Made by a program: the position numbers and the translations under genes. Under the pieces are notes generated by a model. The model worked only from the letters and a program-made list of their open reading frames with translations, did not search any database and was not told the origin of the DNA. Shown in pieces: positions 8,618 through 16,513 of a stretch of DNA of 64,000 nucleotides. The stretch's first letter is position 1; each line of letters opens with the position of its first letter. This stretch comes from an uncultured Clostridia bacterium (GTDB lineage Bacteria; Bacillota; Clostridia; TANB77; CAG-508): contig CAKPPF010000004.1 of assembly GCA_934177485.1 (NCBI GenBank), positions 22,567-86,566 on the forward strand, written 5' to 3'.

Positions 8618-10984
8618 TTATCCTCTTAATTCTGCATCTATTTTATTTTGTAGAGTTTCTATTACTTTGCTCATTATAGTATTTATTTCTTCATCTGTTA
8701 ATGTTCTATCCATTGTTCCAAATGATAATGAATATGCTATACTTCTTTTATTTTTTGGTATATTTATTCCTTGGTATACGTCAAACATTTCTATTTTAGT
8801 TAGCAATGCTCCTGCTGCTTTTTTTATTAGTTTTGCAATTTCATCTGATGAAATGTTTTTATCTACTACTATAGCTAAGTCCTTTGATATTTCTGGATAT
8901 TTAGAAATTTCTTTGAATTTCATTTTTCCTGTTCTTTTGCTAAGTAGTTTATCTAAATTAATTTCTAATACATATACATCATCTTTTTCAACTGATGGGT
9001 GTAGTTTTCCTACTATTCCAACTACATCATTATTTACAGATATTGCTGCAGTTTGCCCAGGATGCATTTCTTTAGGCATTTTATTTGGTAGTACAAAGCT
9101 ATATCTTCCGCTATAACCTAAATAATCTAGCACTTCTTCTGCTACACCTTTTATTACGTAAAAATCAACATCTTTTTTGTTTTCTATTCCTAAATAATAT
9201 TTGCCAGACATTAATACTGCAAGTTTTTTATCTTCACCGTAATTTTCTTTTTTGTAAAAACCTTTTCCAATTTCAAATATAGATACATCTTTAACATTTC
9301 TTGCTTTGTTATATTCATATATTTTAAAAAGTGAAGCTAAAACACTATATCTTAATGTGCTTCTTTCTTCTGTAATTGGATCTAATAATTTTACTTTTTC
9401 GAATTCGTCAGTTGTAAAACCATCTGCTTCGTCTTCTCTTACTAATACATATGATAAAGTTTCATTTAATCCTAAAGAAATCATTTTATTTCTAATTTCT
9501 CTATCTGTTTTATCTAAGCTTCCCTGTTTCATAGGAACTGTTGGCAATTTACCTTGTATATTGTCTAGTCCGTATATTCTTCCAACTTCCTCAATTAAAT
9601 CTTCTTTTATTGATATATCTAATCTTCTTGTTGGTACTGTTACATAAACTTTTTCGTCTTTTACTTCATATGTAAATCCTAATTTTCTAAAAACTTCTAA
9701 TATGTCTTCATTTGGTATTTTCATTCCTAGTACATCTGTTATATTTTCAAAAGTAATTTCAATTATTTTTGGTTTTACGTTTGTTGTATCATATTTTACT
9801 GTTCCTGTTACAACTGTTCCCTCTGCATATTCTGCCAATAGTTTAGCTGCTCTTTCTGCTGCCATATGTGTTCTATTTGGGTCTAGCCCTTTTTCAAATC
9901 TATTGCTTGCTTCGCTTCTTAATATTTTATTTGATGTAACTCTAACTTTTACACTATCAAAAACAGCAGCTTCTATTATTACATTTTTAGTATTTTCTGT
10001 AACTTCTGTATCTAGTCCACCCATAACACCAGCTAGACCAATTGCTTCTTTTCCATTTGAAATTACAATATCATTAGAAGTTAAAGTTCTTTGTATATTA
10101 TCAAGTGTTGTTAGTTTTTCTCCTTCTTGTGCCATTCTAACTTCAATTTCATTATTTAATTTATCAGCATCGTAAAAATGTAATGGTTGACCTAATTCTA
10201 ACATTACATAGTTACTTATATCTACTACATTATTTATTGGTCTTATTCCAGATGCAATTAATCTATTTTGAATAAATTTAGGGCTTTCTTTTATTACAAC
10301 ATTTTCAACCTTTTTTGCTAAAAATACACTGCAATTTTCAGTATTTATATTTAGTTTAAAGCTTTTGTTTAAATCTTCTCCAGTTTCGTTATGAGATAAA
10401 TCTACCTCTTTAACTGGCTTATTGTAAATTGCTCCTAATTCATAAGCCATACCTAGAATACTAAGTAAATCTCCCCTATTTGTTGTAAGTTCAAAATCAA
10501 TCACAGAATCATCCATTTGTAATGCTTTTATTGGGTCATCACCCGGTTTACTATCAGATGGTAATTCATGTATTCCTGCCTTTTCAGCTTCGTTTAAAAA
10601 TTTAGGTTCAATTCCAAGTTCTAAAAGTGAGCATAACATTCCATTAGACTCTACTCCTCTTTTCATTGCCTTTTTTATTTTAAAATCACCTGGAAGAACT
10701 GCTCCATCTAAAGCAACAATTACTTTTAAACCTTTTCTAACATTAGGTGCTCCACATACAATTTGTAATACTTCATTTCCAACATTAACTTTACATACAT
10801 GTAAGTGGTCTGAATCTGGGTGCATTTCACATTCTATAACTTCACCAACAACTAAATTTGTTGCATTAATTAAATTTTCTGCAGAATCATATTCATTTCC
10901 AACTCTAGTCATATCTTCAGCCAAAGTTTTAACATCTACATCTATATCTATGTAATCTTTAACAAAATTTGTACTTAATTTCAT
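8618..10984 (-). CDS. pheT: Phenylalanyl-tRNA synthetase beta subunit
   Basis: The beta chain of the (alpha-beta)2 PheRS, carrying tRNA-binding and editing functions. The 788 residues show, in order, an N-terminal tRNA-binding OB fold (LVVGEVIECEMHPDSDHLHV), B3/B4 editing domain, B5 domain (LTTNRGDLLSILGMA belongs to the B3/B4 region), the catalytic-like core (FEKGLDPNRT), and a C-terminal anticodon-binding FDX-ACB domain (PEISKDLAIVVD). It follows pheS by two bases. Confidence 0.97.
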   Translation of the reverse strand: MKLSTNFVKDYIDIDVDVKTLAEDMTRVGNEYDSAENLINATNLVVGEVIECEMHPDSDHLHVCKVNVGNEVLQIVCGAPNVRKGLKVIVALDGAVLPGDFKIKKAMKRGVESNGMLCSLLELGIEPKFLNEAEKAGIHELPSDSKPGDDPIKALQMDDSVIDFELTTNRGDLLSILGMAYELGAIYNKPVKEVDLSHNETGEDLNKSFKLNINTENCSVFLAKKVENVVIKESPKFIQNRLIASGIRPINNVVDISNYVMLELGQPLHFYDADKLNNEIEVRMAQEGEKLTTLDNIQRTLTSNDIVISNGKEAIGLAGVMGGLDTEVTENTKNVIIEAAVFDSVKVRVTSNKILRSEASNRFEKGLDPNRTHMAAERAAKLLAEYAEGTVVTGTVKYDTTNVKPKIIEITFENITDVLGMKIPNEDILEVFRKLGFTYEVKDEKVYVTVPTRRLDISIKEDLIEEVGRIYGLDNIQGKLPTVPMKQGSLDKTDREIRNKMISLGLNETLSYVLVREDEADGFTTDEFEKVKLLDPITEERSTLRYSVLASLFKIYEYNKARNVKDVSIFEIGKGFYKKENYGEDKKLAVLMSGKYYLGIENKKDVDFYVIKGVAEEVLDYLGYSGRYSFVLPNKMPKEMHPGQTAAISVNNDVVGIVGKLHPSVEKDDVYVLEINLDKLLSKRTGKMKFKEISKYPEISKDLAIVVDKNISSDEIAKLIKKAAGALLTKIEMFDVYQGINIPKNKRSIAYSLSFGTMDRTLTDEEINTIMSKVIETLQNKIDAELRG

Positions 10985-10986
10985 AA

Positions 10987-12033
10987 CTAAATATCCCTCC
11001 TATCAAATTGAGAAAGAAATCTCACATCATTTTGATACAAATATCTCATGTCTGTTATTCCGTATTTAAACATTGCTAAACGGTCTATTCCTGTTCCAAA
11101 TGCAAATCCTCCATATTGTTCTGGGTCATATCCATTCATTTTTAATACATTTGGATGTACAATTCCTGCTCCTAGTATTTCTATCCATCCTGTTTGTTTA
11201 CATAGGTTACAACCTTTTCCTCCGCATTTAAAACATGTTACATCTACCTCATATGATGGTTCTGTAAATGGGAAGTAGCTTGGTCTAAAACGCAAACTTA
11301 AATTATCTCCTAACATTTCTTTAACAAATACTTCTAAAGTTCCTTTTAAATCTGCTAAAGATACATTTCTTTCTTTTTTATCTATTACTAAACCTTCAAC
11401 TTGATTAAATTGGTGTGAATGTGTTGCATCGTCTTCTCTTCTATATGTTTTTCCTGTACAAATTATTCTTATTGGTGATTTTTCTTCATTAGCAAGCATT
11501 GTTCGTGCTTGAACTGCAGATGTTTGTGTTCTTAGCAAATACTCTGGAGTAATATAAAAACTATCTTGCATATCTCTTGCTGGATGTCCTTTAGGAAGAT
11601 TTAATCTTTCAAAACAAAATTCGTCTGTTTCAAGTTCTGGACCATCTACAACATCATACCCCATAGATACAAATAGGTCTTGTATTTGTTCTATTGTTCT
11701 ATTTATTGGGTGTTTACTTCCTCTTTTTATTTTAGAACTTGGTAGTGTAATATCTATTTTTTCTTCCTCTAATTTTTTCTCCAACTCTTTTTGTTTAAGT
11801 AATTTTTCTGCTTTTTCTATTGAACTTTCAATGTCTTCCTTAACTTTATTTACCAAATTTCCAATCACTGGTCTTTCTTCTGCAGATAAATCTTTCATAC
11901 CTCTTAATATTTCTGTAAGTTCGCCTTTTTTTCCTAACACTTTAACTCTTAAGTCATTTAATGATTGCATGTCTTTAATATTTGCAATTCTTTCTTTTGC
12001 TCTTATGCTAATTTCTTCTAGTTTTTCTTTCAT
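10987..12033 (-). CDS. pheS: Phenylalanyl-tRNA synthetase alpha subunit
   Basis: Catalytic subunit that charges tRNA-Phe. The 348 residues have an N-terminal coiled coil for tRNA binding (residues about 1-95), then the class II core: motif 1, motif 2 (RPSYFPFTEPSYEVDV) and motif 3 (GFAFGTGIDRLAM). An unusual Cys cluster CFKCGGKGCNLCKQ sits after motif 2; this zinc-like loop is seen in many bacterial PheS proteins. AAGGAGG precedes the ATG. First gene of the operon, behind a T-box leader. Confidence 0.97.
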   Translation of the reverse strand: MKEKLEEISIRAKERIANIKDMQSLNDLRVKVLGKKGELTEILRGMKDLSAEERPVIGNLVNKVKEDIESSIEKAEKLLKQKELEKKLEEEKIDITLPSSKIKRGSKHPINRTIEQIQDLFVSMGYDVVDGPELETDEFCFERLNLPKGHPARDMQDSFYITPEYLLRTQTSAVQARTMLANEEKSPIRIICTGKTYRREDDATHSHQFNQVEGLVIDKKERNVSLADLKGTLEVFVKEMLGDNLSLRFRPSYFPFTEPSYEVDVTCFKCGGKGCNLCKQTGWIEILGAGIVHPNVLKMNGYDPEQYGGFAFGTGIDRLAMFKYGITDMRYLYQNDVRFLSQFDRRDI

Positions 12034-12050
12034 AATAACTTATAACCTCC

Positions 12051-12300
12051 TTATACAAAAAGAGCCTCCCCTATATTATTATAGGGAGACTCTTTATATC
12101 TCTGTACCACCTAATTTCATCAATTTTTATTGACCTCATTATGGTTGTAACGTAACCAACGCTTCTATCTACTATTATTCAATAGAAGTCTAATAAAGTG
12201 AAATTTCTGATAAATATATATTAATAGATTTCTCAGCTATAATCTATTTCTCTTTTGAATATACTGTTATTTATCATACTTTGCTTTATTTTTAGATTTA
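12051..12300 (-). promoter_or_regulatory. T-box riboswitch leader of pheS-pheT-dtd
   Basis: On the minus strand the ~250-base leader carries the T-box core AGGTGGTACAG (GGTGGTAC at 12104-12111). A strong intrinsic terminator follows (AAGAGTCTCCCTAT pairing with ATAGGGGAGGCTCTTTTT, 12057-12095), then the pheS ribosome binding site. Uncharged tRNA-Phe would be expected to stabilise the antiterminator. The specifier is expected in the Stem I bulge; a TTTC sits in the 12200-12215 region, but I could not fold Stem I with certainty. Confidence 0.9.
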
Positions 12301-12410
12301 TATTTTATACGTATATTATATTAACATATTTTTTAAATTATTGCAATAGTTTTAAGAAAAGTGTCTTTGCCACATGTGTATAATATTTTTAGATATTACT
12401 AAGTTTTCTT

Positions 12411-12434
12411 GTAGGCACATGACCTGCCCCTACA
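12411..12434 (+). repeat. REP-like palindromic repeat (type A), copy 3
   Basis: GTAGGCACATGACCTGCCCC followed by TACA. Here the outer GTAG can also pair with CTAC. Confidence 0.7.
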
Positions 12435-12450
12435 AGAACAAATCGACTTT

Positions 12451-12568
12451 AATCGCCCTTTGTTCTCGCCCGATTTGAGTTTTCGACTGTAAGGAGAAAA
12501 TCTTAAAGGGCATGCGTTTAGCTATTTTTATATAGTAGGAAATTAGAAATTTCCTACTATATAAAAAA
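12451..12568 (+). repeat. Three-hairpin repeat (type B), copy 1
   Basis: Core hairpin H2: GATTTGAGTTTTC with GAGAAAATCTTAAAG, closed by GCCC/GGGC. It is followed by GCATGCGTTTAGCTATTTTTATA and the palindrome H3 (TAGTAGGAAAT/ATTTCCTACTA). The 5' hairpin H1 is degenerate here. The element lies between the T-box leader and the rplL terminator, a 590-base stretch without genes. Confidence 0.85.
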
Positions 12569-12592
12569 GATCGTATGTTATATACGACCTTT
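12562..12592 (-). terminator. rplL operon terminator
   Basis: On the minus strand AAAGGTCGTATATAAC and its partner ATACGATCTTTTTT form a stem with T tract, about 30 bases after the rplL stop. It partly abuts the 3' end of the type B repeat. Confidence 0.7.
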
Positions 12593-12619
12593 TCTATATT
12601 TAAAATGATATAGTTTTAA

Positions 12620-12985
12620 TTAAGCAAGTTCAACAACTGCTCCAACTTCTACGAATTTAGCTTTTAATTCTTCAGCTTCTTCTTTAGCTACACCTTCTTT
12701 AACTGTTTTTGGTGCTCCATCAACTAAATCTTTAGCTTCTTTTAATCCTAATCCTGTTGCATCTCTAACAACTTTGATTACTTGGATTTTGTTAGCTCCT
12801 ACTTCTTTTAATACAACATCAAAAGATGATTTTTCTTCAGCAGCTCCTGCTACTGCTCCAGCTGCTGCTGGTGCTGCAGCTGCAACTGCAGATACTCCAA
12901 ATTCTTCTTCTATAGCTTTTACTAAATCAGCTAATTCAACTACTGTCATTTTTTTGATTTCTTCAATCATTTCTTCTTTACTCAT
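12620..12985 (-). CDS. rplL: Ribosomal protein L7/L12
   Basis: Stalk protein of the large subunit that recruits translation GTPases. The 121 residues show the N-terminal dimerisation helices, an Ala-rich hinge (AAAAPAAAGAVAG) and the conserved C-terminal domain with KIQVIKVVRDATGLGLKEAK. AGGAGG precedes the ATG. It is the last gene of this ribosomal operon; rpoB does not follow, unlike the common Firmicutes order. Confidence 0.98.
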   Translation of the reverse strand: MSKEEMIEEIKKMTVVELADLVKAIEEEFGVSAVAAAAPAAAGAVAGAAEEKSSFDVVLKEVGANKIQVIKVVRDATGLGLKEAKDLVDGAPKTVKEGVAKEEAEELKAKFVEVGAVVELA

Positions 12986-13090
12986 TTTATAATCCTCCTA
13001 AATTTTTTTATTTTTTCTTTATTTTTTCAGTCTTAAAGATTTGACTATTTTTTTAATATTTTTTAAGCATAAATATAGTTTATCATTAAT

Positions 13091-13591
13091 CTATGCTGTT
13101 TCTTGTTGTTTTTTAACTTCATTAAGTGCAACTGCAAGTTTTGATATATTTCCAAGTAATGCACCAGCAAGCATACCAATAAGAGTTTCTTTTGATGGTA
13201 ATTTTGCAAGAGTAATTATCTCTTCAACAGACATTATTTTTCCATCTATAATTCCACCTTTAATTTTGTAGAAATCATTTTTCTTAGAAAACTCATATAT
13301 TGCTTTAGCTGTATCTAAATAATCTTCATTATTCATTATTACAGCTGTTGGTCCAACTAATACATCTTCTAATCCTGCATATTCGCATTTTTCTAAAGCT
13401 CTTTTTGTTATATTATTTTTTATAACTTTGTATTCAGAATTAGCTTTTCTTAATTCAGCTCTTAATCCTGTAACACCATCAACTGTAATTCCTCTGTAGT
13501 CTGTTAAAAGAACTATTTTAGCTGCTTTTATTTTTTCTGCTAATTCATTAACTTCTTTCTCTTTTTGAGCTATTATTTTTTCATTTGCCAT
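13091..13591 (-). CDS. rplJ: Ribosomal protein L10
   Basis: Base of the L7/L12 stalk and translational regulator of its own operon. The 166 residues have the standard start (KEKEVNELAEKIKAAKIVLL), the YRGITVDGVTGLR region and a C-terminal helix for L12 binding. GGGAGGTGA precedes the ATG. Preceded by a recognisable L10 leader RNA and followed by rplL. Confidence 0.98.
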   Translation of the reverse strand: MANEKIIAQKEKEVNELAEKIKAAKIVLLTDYRGITVDGVTGLRAELRKANSEYKVIKNNITKRALEKCEYAGLEDVLVGPTAVIMNNEDYLDTAKAIYEFSKKNDFYKIKGGIIDGKIMSVEEIITLAKLPSKETLIGMLAGALLGNISKLAVALNEVKKQQETA

Positions 13592-13637
13592 TTTAAAATT
13601 TCACCTCCCAAAAGATTATTATATTTAAATTAAATAT

Positions 13638-13753
13638 TAAAAACACTCTGTATAGCCAAACCGACATATACAGAGTGTACATAAATTTAATACATTCTCT
13701 TTTTTGTATACCTCGGTAGGACTTAATTTTTTGCCTACTGTCTTTGGCTATTA
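13638..13753 (-). promoter_or_regulatory. L10 leader (autoregulatory RNA of rplJ-rplL)
   Basis: On the minus strand the sequence AGCCAAAGACAGTAGGC, later AAGTCCTACCGAGG, and a downstream hairpin (AACACTCTGTATA/TATACAGAGTGTTTTT, 13641-13679) match the Firmicutes L10 leader, in which L10(L12)4 binds the upstream kink-turn region and promotes termination. The 3' arm again contains a GGCTAT run able to compete for the AGCCAAAG 5' strand. Confidence 0.9.
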
Positions 13754-13769
13754 ATTTTTACAATTAAAA

Positions 13770-14447
13770 TTATTTAACAAATATAGATGGTCCCATTGTT
13801 GTGTTTACAGCAACACTTCTAATATATTGACCTTTAGCTGCTGCTGGTTTAGCTTTTATAATAGCTTCCATAACTGTTTCATAATTTTCTAATAATTTTT
13901 CAGCTCCGAATGATACTTTTCCAAAGCCTAAGTGAATTATATTAGTTTTATCTAATCTATATTCAACTTTACCAGATTTGATATCTTTTATAGCTTTTGT
14001 AACATCCATTGTTACTGTTCCAGACTTAGGGTTTGGCATTAATCCTTTTGGTCCTAATACTTTACCAAGTCTTCCTACTACACCCATCATATCAGGAGTA
14101 GCAACTATAACATCATAATCAAACCAGTTTTCTTTTTCGATTTTGGGTATTAATTCTTCTGCTCCAACGAAATCTGCTCCTGCTTTTTCAGCTTCTGCAG
14201 CTTTATCTCCTTTAGCAAATACTAATACTTTTAGTGTTTTACCTGTTCCATTAGGAAGTACAACTGTACCTCTTACTTGTTGTTCTGCATGTTTAGAATC
14301 AACACCTAATTTAACATGTAATTCAACTGTTTCATCAAATTTAGCTTTTGGAAACTTTTCAATAGTTTCAATTGCTTCTTTTGCTGAGTAATCTTTTGAG
14401 CTGTCTATTAATTTTTCAGCTTCAAGATATCTTTTTCCTTTTTTCAT
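13770..14447 (-). CDS. rplA: Ribosomal protein L1
   Basis: Binds 23S rRNA at the E-site stalk. The 225-residue protein carries KGKRYLEAEKLID at the start, the signature KDIKSGKVEYRLDKTNIIH and the end NTTMGPSIFV. GGGAGG precedes the ATG. It is separated from rplK by about 205 bases holding a structured element, so it may be separately regulated. Confidence 0.98.
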   Translation of the reverse strand: MKKGKRYLEAEKLIDSSKDYSAKEAIETIEKFPKAKFDETVELHVKLGVDSKHAEQQVRGTVVLPNGTGKTLKVLVFAKGDKAAEAEKAGADFVGAEELIPKIEKENWFDYDVIVATPDMMGVVGRLGKVLGPKGLMPNPKSGTVTMDVTKAIKDIKSGKVEYRLDKTNIIHLGFGKVSFGAEKLLENYETVMEAIIKAKPAAAKGQYIRSVAVNTTMGPSIFVK

Positions 14448-14550
14448 TTTAAAACCTCCCTTGGTATTAACGGATTTCTCCTCCCAAAAATTTATATTGA
14501 AAACGATTTATCGTTTTTACAATCTTTTAATTATATAGAATGAATTAGAA

Positions 14551-14650
14551 GCAAGTATAACAAGGCAATCAAGCTGAAAATCCGCAGTCGTACTTTTTGT
14601 ACGTCGAGGACATTTTCAAGCGATGATTAACGAAGTTAGACGCCGCTTAT
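14551..14650. repeat. GC-richer imperfect palindrome between rplK and rplA
   Basis: Begins at the rplK stop. The centre pairs GAAAATCCGCAGTCGTAC with GTACGTCGAGGACATTTTC around a T5 loop, flanked by GCAAGTATAACAAGGC and GACGCCGCTT arms. It is clearly richer in G+C than its surroundings. A second small hairpin (AAAACGAT/ATCGTTTT, 14501-14518) lies between it and rplA. It could be a translational regulator of L1, an attenuator, or a repeat. I do not recognise it. Confidence 0.55.
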
Positions 14651-14653
14651 AAT

Positions 14654-15082
14654 TTATTCAGAAACAATAATACCCATAGATCTAGCAGTCCCCTTAACCA
14701 TACTCATAGCACTTTCTAAAGATGCTGCATTTAAATCTTCCATTTTTTGTTCTGCAATTTGTTTAACTTGTTCCATTGTTATTGTTGCAACTTTATCTCT
14801 ATTTGGTTTTCCAGAACCTTTTTCTATTTTTAAAGCTTTTTTAATTAATACTGCAACTGGTGGAACTTTTGTAATAAATTCAAATGATTTATCTTTATAA
14901 ACAGTTATAACAACTGGTATTATCATTCCAGGTTGGTTAGCTGTTCTATCGTTAAATTCCTTAACAAATTGCATAATATTAACACCACTTGATCCTAATG
15001 CTGGTCCAACAGGTGGAGCTGGTGTTGCTTTTCCTGCTTCAATTTGTAATTTAATTACGTTTGTAATTTCTTTTTCTGCCAT
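14654..15082 (-). CDS. rplK: Ribosomal protein L11
   Basis: GTPase-centre protein of the 50S subunit. 142 residues with the family start KLQIEAGKATPAPPVGPALG and the C-terminal rRNA-binding domain ending EQKMEDLNAASLESAMSMV-type helix and GTARSMG. GGAGG precedes the ATG. Confidence 0.98.
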   Translation of the reverse strand: MAEKEITNVIKLQIEAGKATPAPPVGPALGSSGVNIMQFVKEFNDRTANQPGMIIPVVITVYKDKSFEFITKVPPVAVLIKKALKIEKGSGKPNRDKVATITMEQVKQIAEQKMEDLNAASLESAMSMVKGTARSMGIIVSE

Positions 15083-15169
15083 TTTTCTGGCCTCCTTGTT
15101 TCTTATTTTAATATTTTTTATTAACTAGAAACCTGTATAACAATGTCATACTAAGTTTATAATTGAATT

Positions 15170-15703
15170 TTATATTTTTTGAACTTGTGAGAATTCTAAT
15201 TCTACTGGTGTTTCTCTACCAAACATAGAAACTAAAACTTTAACTTTATGTTTTTCTTTATTTATTTCTTGAACTACACCAACAAAATTTTCGAATGGTC
15301 CATTCATAACTCTAACAGAATCATTAACATCATAGTCAATATTAATTGGAACATCTTCAAATCCCATATTTCTTATTTCTTCATCTGTTAAAGCTATTGG
15401 ATCTGTTCCTGATCCTACGAAGCCTGTAACTCCTCTAGTATTTCTAACTATATACCAAGTTTCCTCAGTAACAATCATTTTTATAAGTACATAGCCTGGA
15501 AATACTTTCTTTAAATTAGTTTTTTTCTTTCCATCCTTTATTTCTATTTGTTCCTCCATTGGAACTACTATCTCAAAAAAGAAATCTTCTAATTCTCTAT
15601 TTTTAATTTTATTTTCTAAATCTGTTTTTACTTTATTTTCATACCCTGAATATGTATGCACTACATACCATCTAGGATTAGAATCATAATTTTTATCAGA
15701 CAT
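15170..15703 (-). CDS. nusG: Transcription antitermination/termination factor NusG
   Basis: Binds RNA polymerase and links it to the ribosome or Rho. The 177 residues contain the NGN domain (RWYVVHTYSGYENKV, then FPGYVLIKM) and the C-terminal KOW motif (VRVMNGPFENFVGVVQEI). GGAGGAG precedes the ATG. It follows secE by 27 bases in the usual secE-nusG-rplK-rplA order. Confidence 0.98.
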   Translation of the reverse strand: MSDKNYDSNPRWYVVHTYSGYENKVKTDLENKIKNRELEDFFFEIVVPMEEQIEIKDGKKKTNLKKVFPGYVLIKMIVTEETWYIVRNTRGVTGFVGSGTDPIALTDEEIRNMGFEDVPINIDYDVNDSVRVMNGPFENFVGVVQEINKEKHKVKVLVSMFGRETPVELEFSQVQKI

Positions 15704-15730
15704 AATAAAAGACTCCTCCTCTAAAAAATA

Positions 15731-16084
15731 TTATTCCACATTAGATTCTTCACTAGAAGCATTATCAGTTGAATTTGTTTCTTCTGATACAGTGTTAGAA
15801 TTATCAGTTGAATTTTCTACAGTATTTTCATTTTTTTGTATATTTGACTGTAGTTTTGTTACACCATGATGTAGACCGTTAAATCCTAAGTCTAATGCAA
15901 AAACAATAATTCCTATAACAAGTACTATTGTTATAACTGCTATTGTACTATTTAATAATTGTTTTGGAGTAGGCCATACGACTTTTTTTAGCTCTGTTTT
16001 AAAATCTTTGAAAAAACTTTTTTTGTTTTTTGTATCTTTTTTAGATTTTTTATTAGCTTCTGGCTTTGTTTCTTTTTTTGCCAT
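15731..16084 (-). CDS. secE: Preprotein translocase subunit SecE with long acidic tail
   Basis: Clamp subunit of the SecYEG channel. The conserved part is residues about 24-72: an amphipathic helix with FKDFKTELKKVVWPTPKQL, then one transmembrane helix (STIAVITIVLVIGIIVFAL). Most Firmicutes SecE proteins end soon after. Here about 35 further residues rich in Asn, Ser, Thr and Glu (from about 82 to 117) form a disordered acidic tail, and the N-terminus is Lys-rich. AGGAGGTAA precedes the ATG. Confidence 0.93.
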   Translation of the reverse strand: MAKKETKPEANKKSKKDTKNKKSFFKDFKTELKKVVWPTPKQLLNSTIAVITIVLVIGIIVFALDLGFNGLHHGVTKLQSNIQKNENTVENSTDNSNTVSEETNSTDNASSEESNVE

Positions 16085-16107
16085 TTTCTTACCTCCTAAA
16101 ACAGTTA

Positions 16108-16272
16108 TTATTTTGTTTCCTTATGTGTTGTACGTTTTTTGCAGAATTTACAATATTTAACTATTTCTAATCTGTCTGTATTATTTCTTTTATTTTTTGA
16201 AGTCATGTAATTTCTTCTTTTACATTCTGTACATTCTAATGTTATATTTTCTCTTGGTCCTTTTGCTGCCAT
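16108..16272 (-). CDS. rpmG: Ribosomal protein L33 (zinc type)
   Basis: A 54-residue protein that begins MAAKGPRENITLECTECKRR and ends CKFCKKRTTHKETK. The two CxxC pairs (CTEC and CKFC) identify the zinc-binding form of L33. GGAGGTG lies upstream of the ATG. It is the first gene of rpmG-secE-nusG and is preceded by a consensus promoter. Confidence 0.97.
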   Translation of the reverse strand: MAAKGPRENITLECTECKRRNYMTSKNKRNNTDRLEIVKYCKFCKKRTTHKETK

Positions 16273-16354
16273 TTTATACACCTCCGTAGCCTTCTAGGCT
16301 TTTTAAAATTTTGAAACGATGTGAGTACGTGCATTTAAGCACATATACTGAAAT

Positions 16355-16383
16355 ATTTTAACACATTATGTATTATTTGTCAA
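16355..16383 (-). promoter_or_regulatory. Promoter of rpmG-secE-nusG-rpl operon
   Basis: On the minus strand TTGACA (16378-16383), 17 bases, TAAAAT (16355-16360). The ~75-base leader holds a small hairpin (GTGC/GCAC, near 16330-16343). Confidence 0.8.
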
Positions 16384-16476
16384 CGAGTAGATAGATTTTT
16401 TTTATTTTTTCGAACTTTTTTAATCTTAAATATGCTAAACTACATATTTCATAAATGGATTATAAGTTTTATAGTA

Positions 16477-16511
16477 TATTAAAAGGACGAATCTTTAAGA
16501 TTCATCCTTTG
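16477..16511 (-). terminator. Terminator of acyl-CoA synthetase gene
   Basis: On the minus strand AAAGGATGAATCTT pairs with AAGATTCGTCCTTTT, just past the stop codon. Confidence 0.75.
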
Positions 16512-16513
16512 CT

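Noticed and set aside
9085..10175. Long plus-strand frames opposite pheT and others opposite rny, obg and the transferase gene
   Set aside because: Mirror frames of strongly conserved minus-strand genes, without ribosome binding sites.
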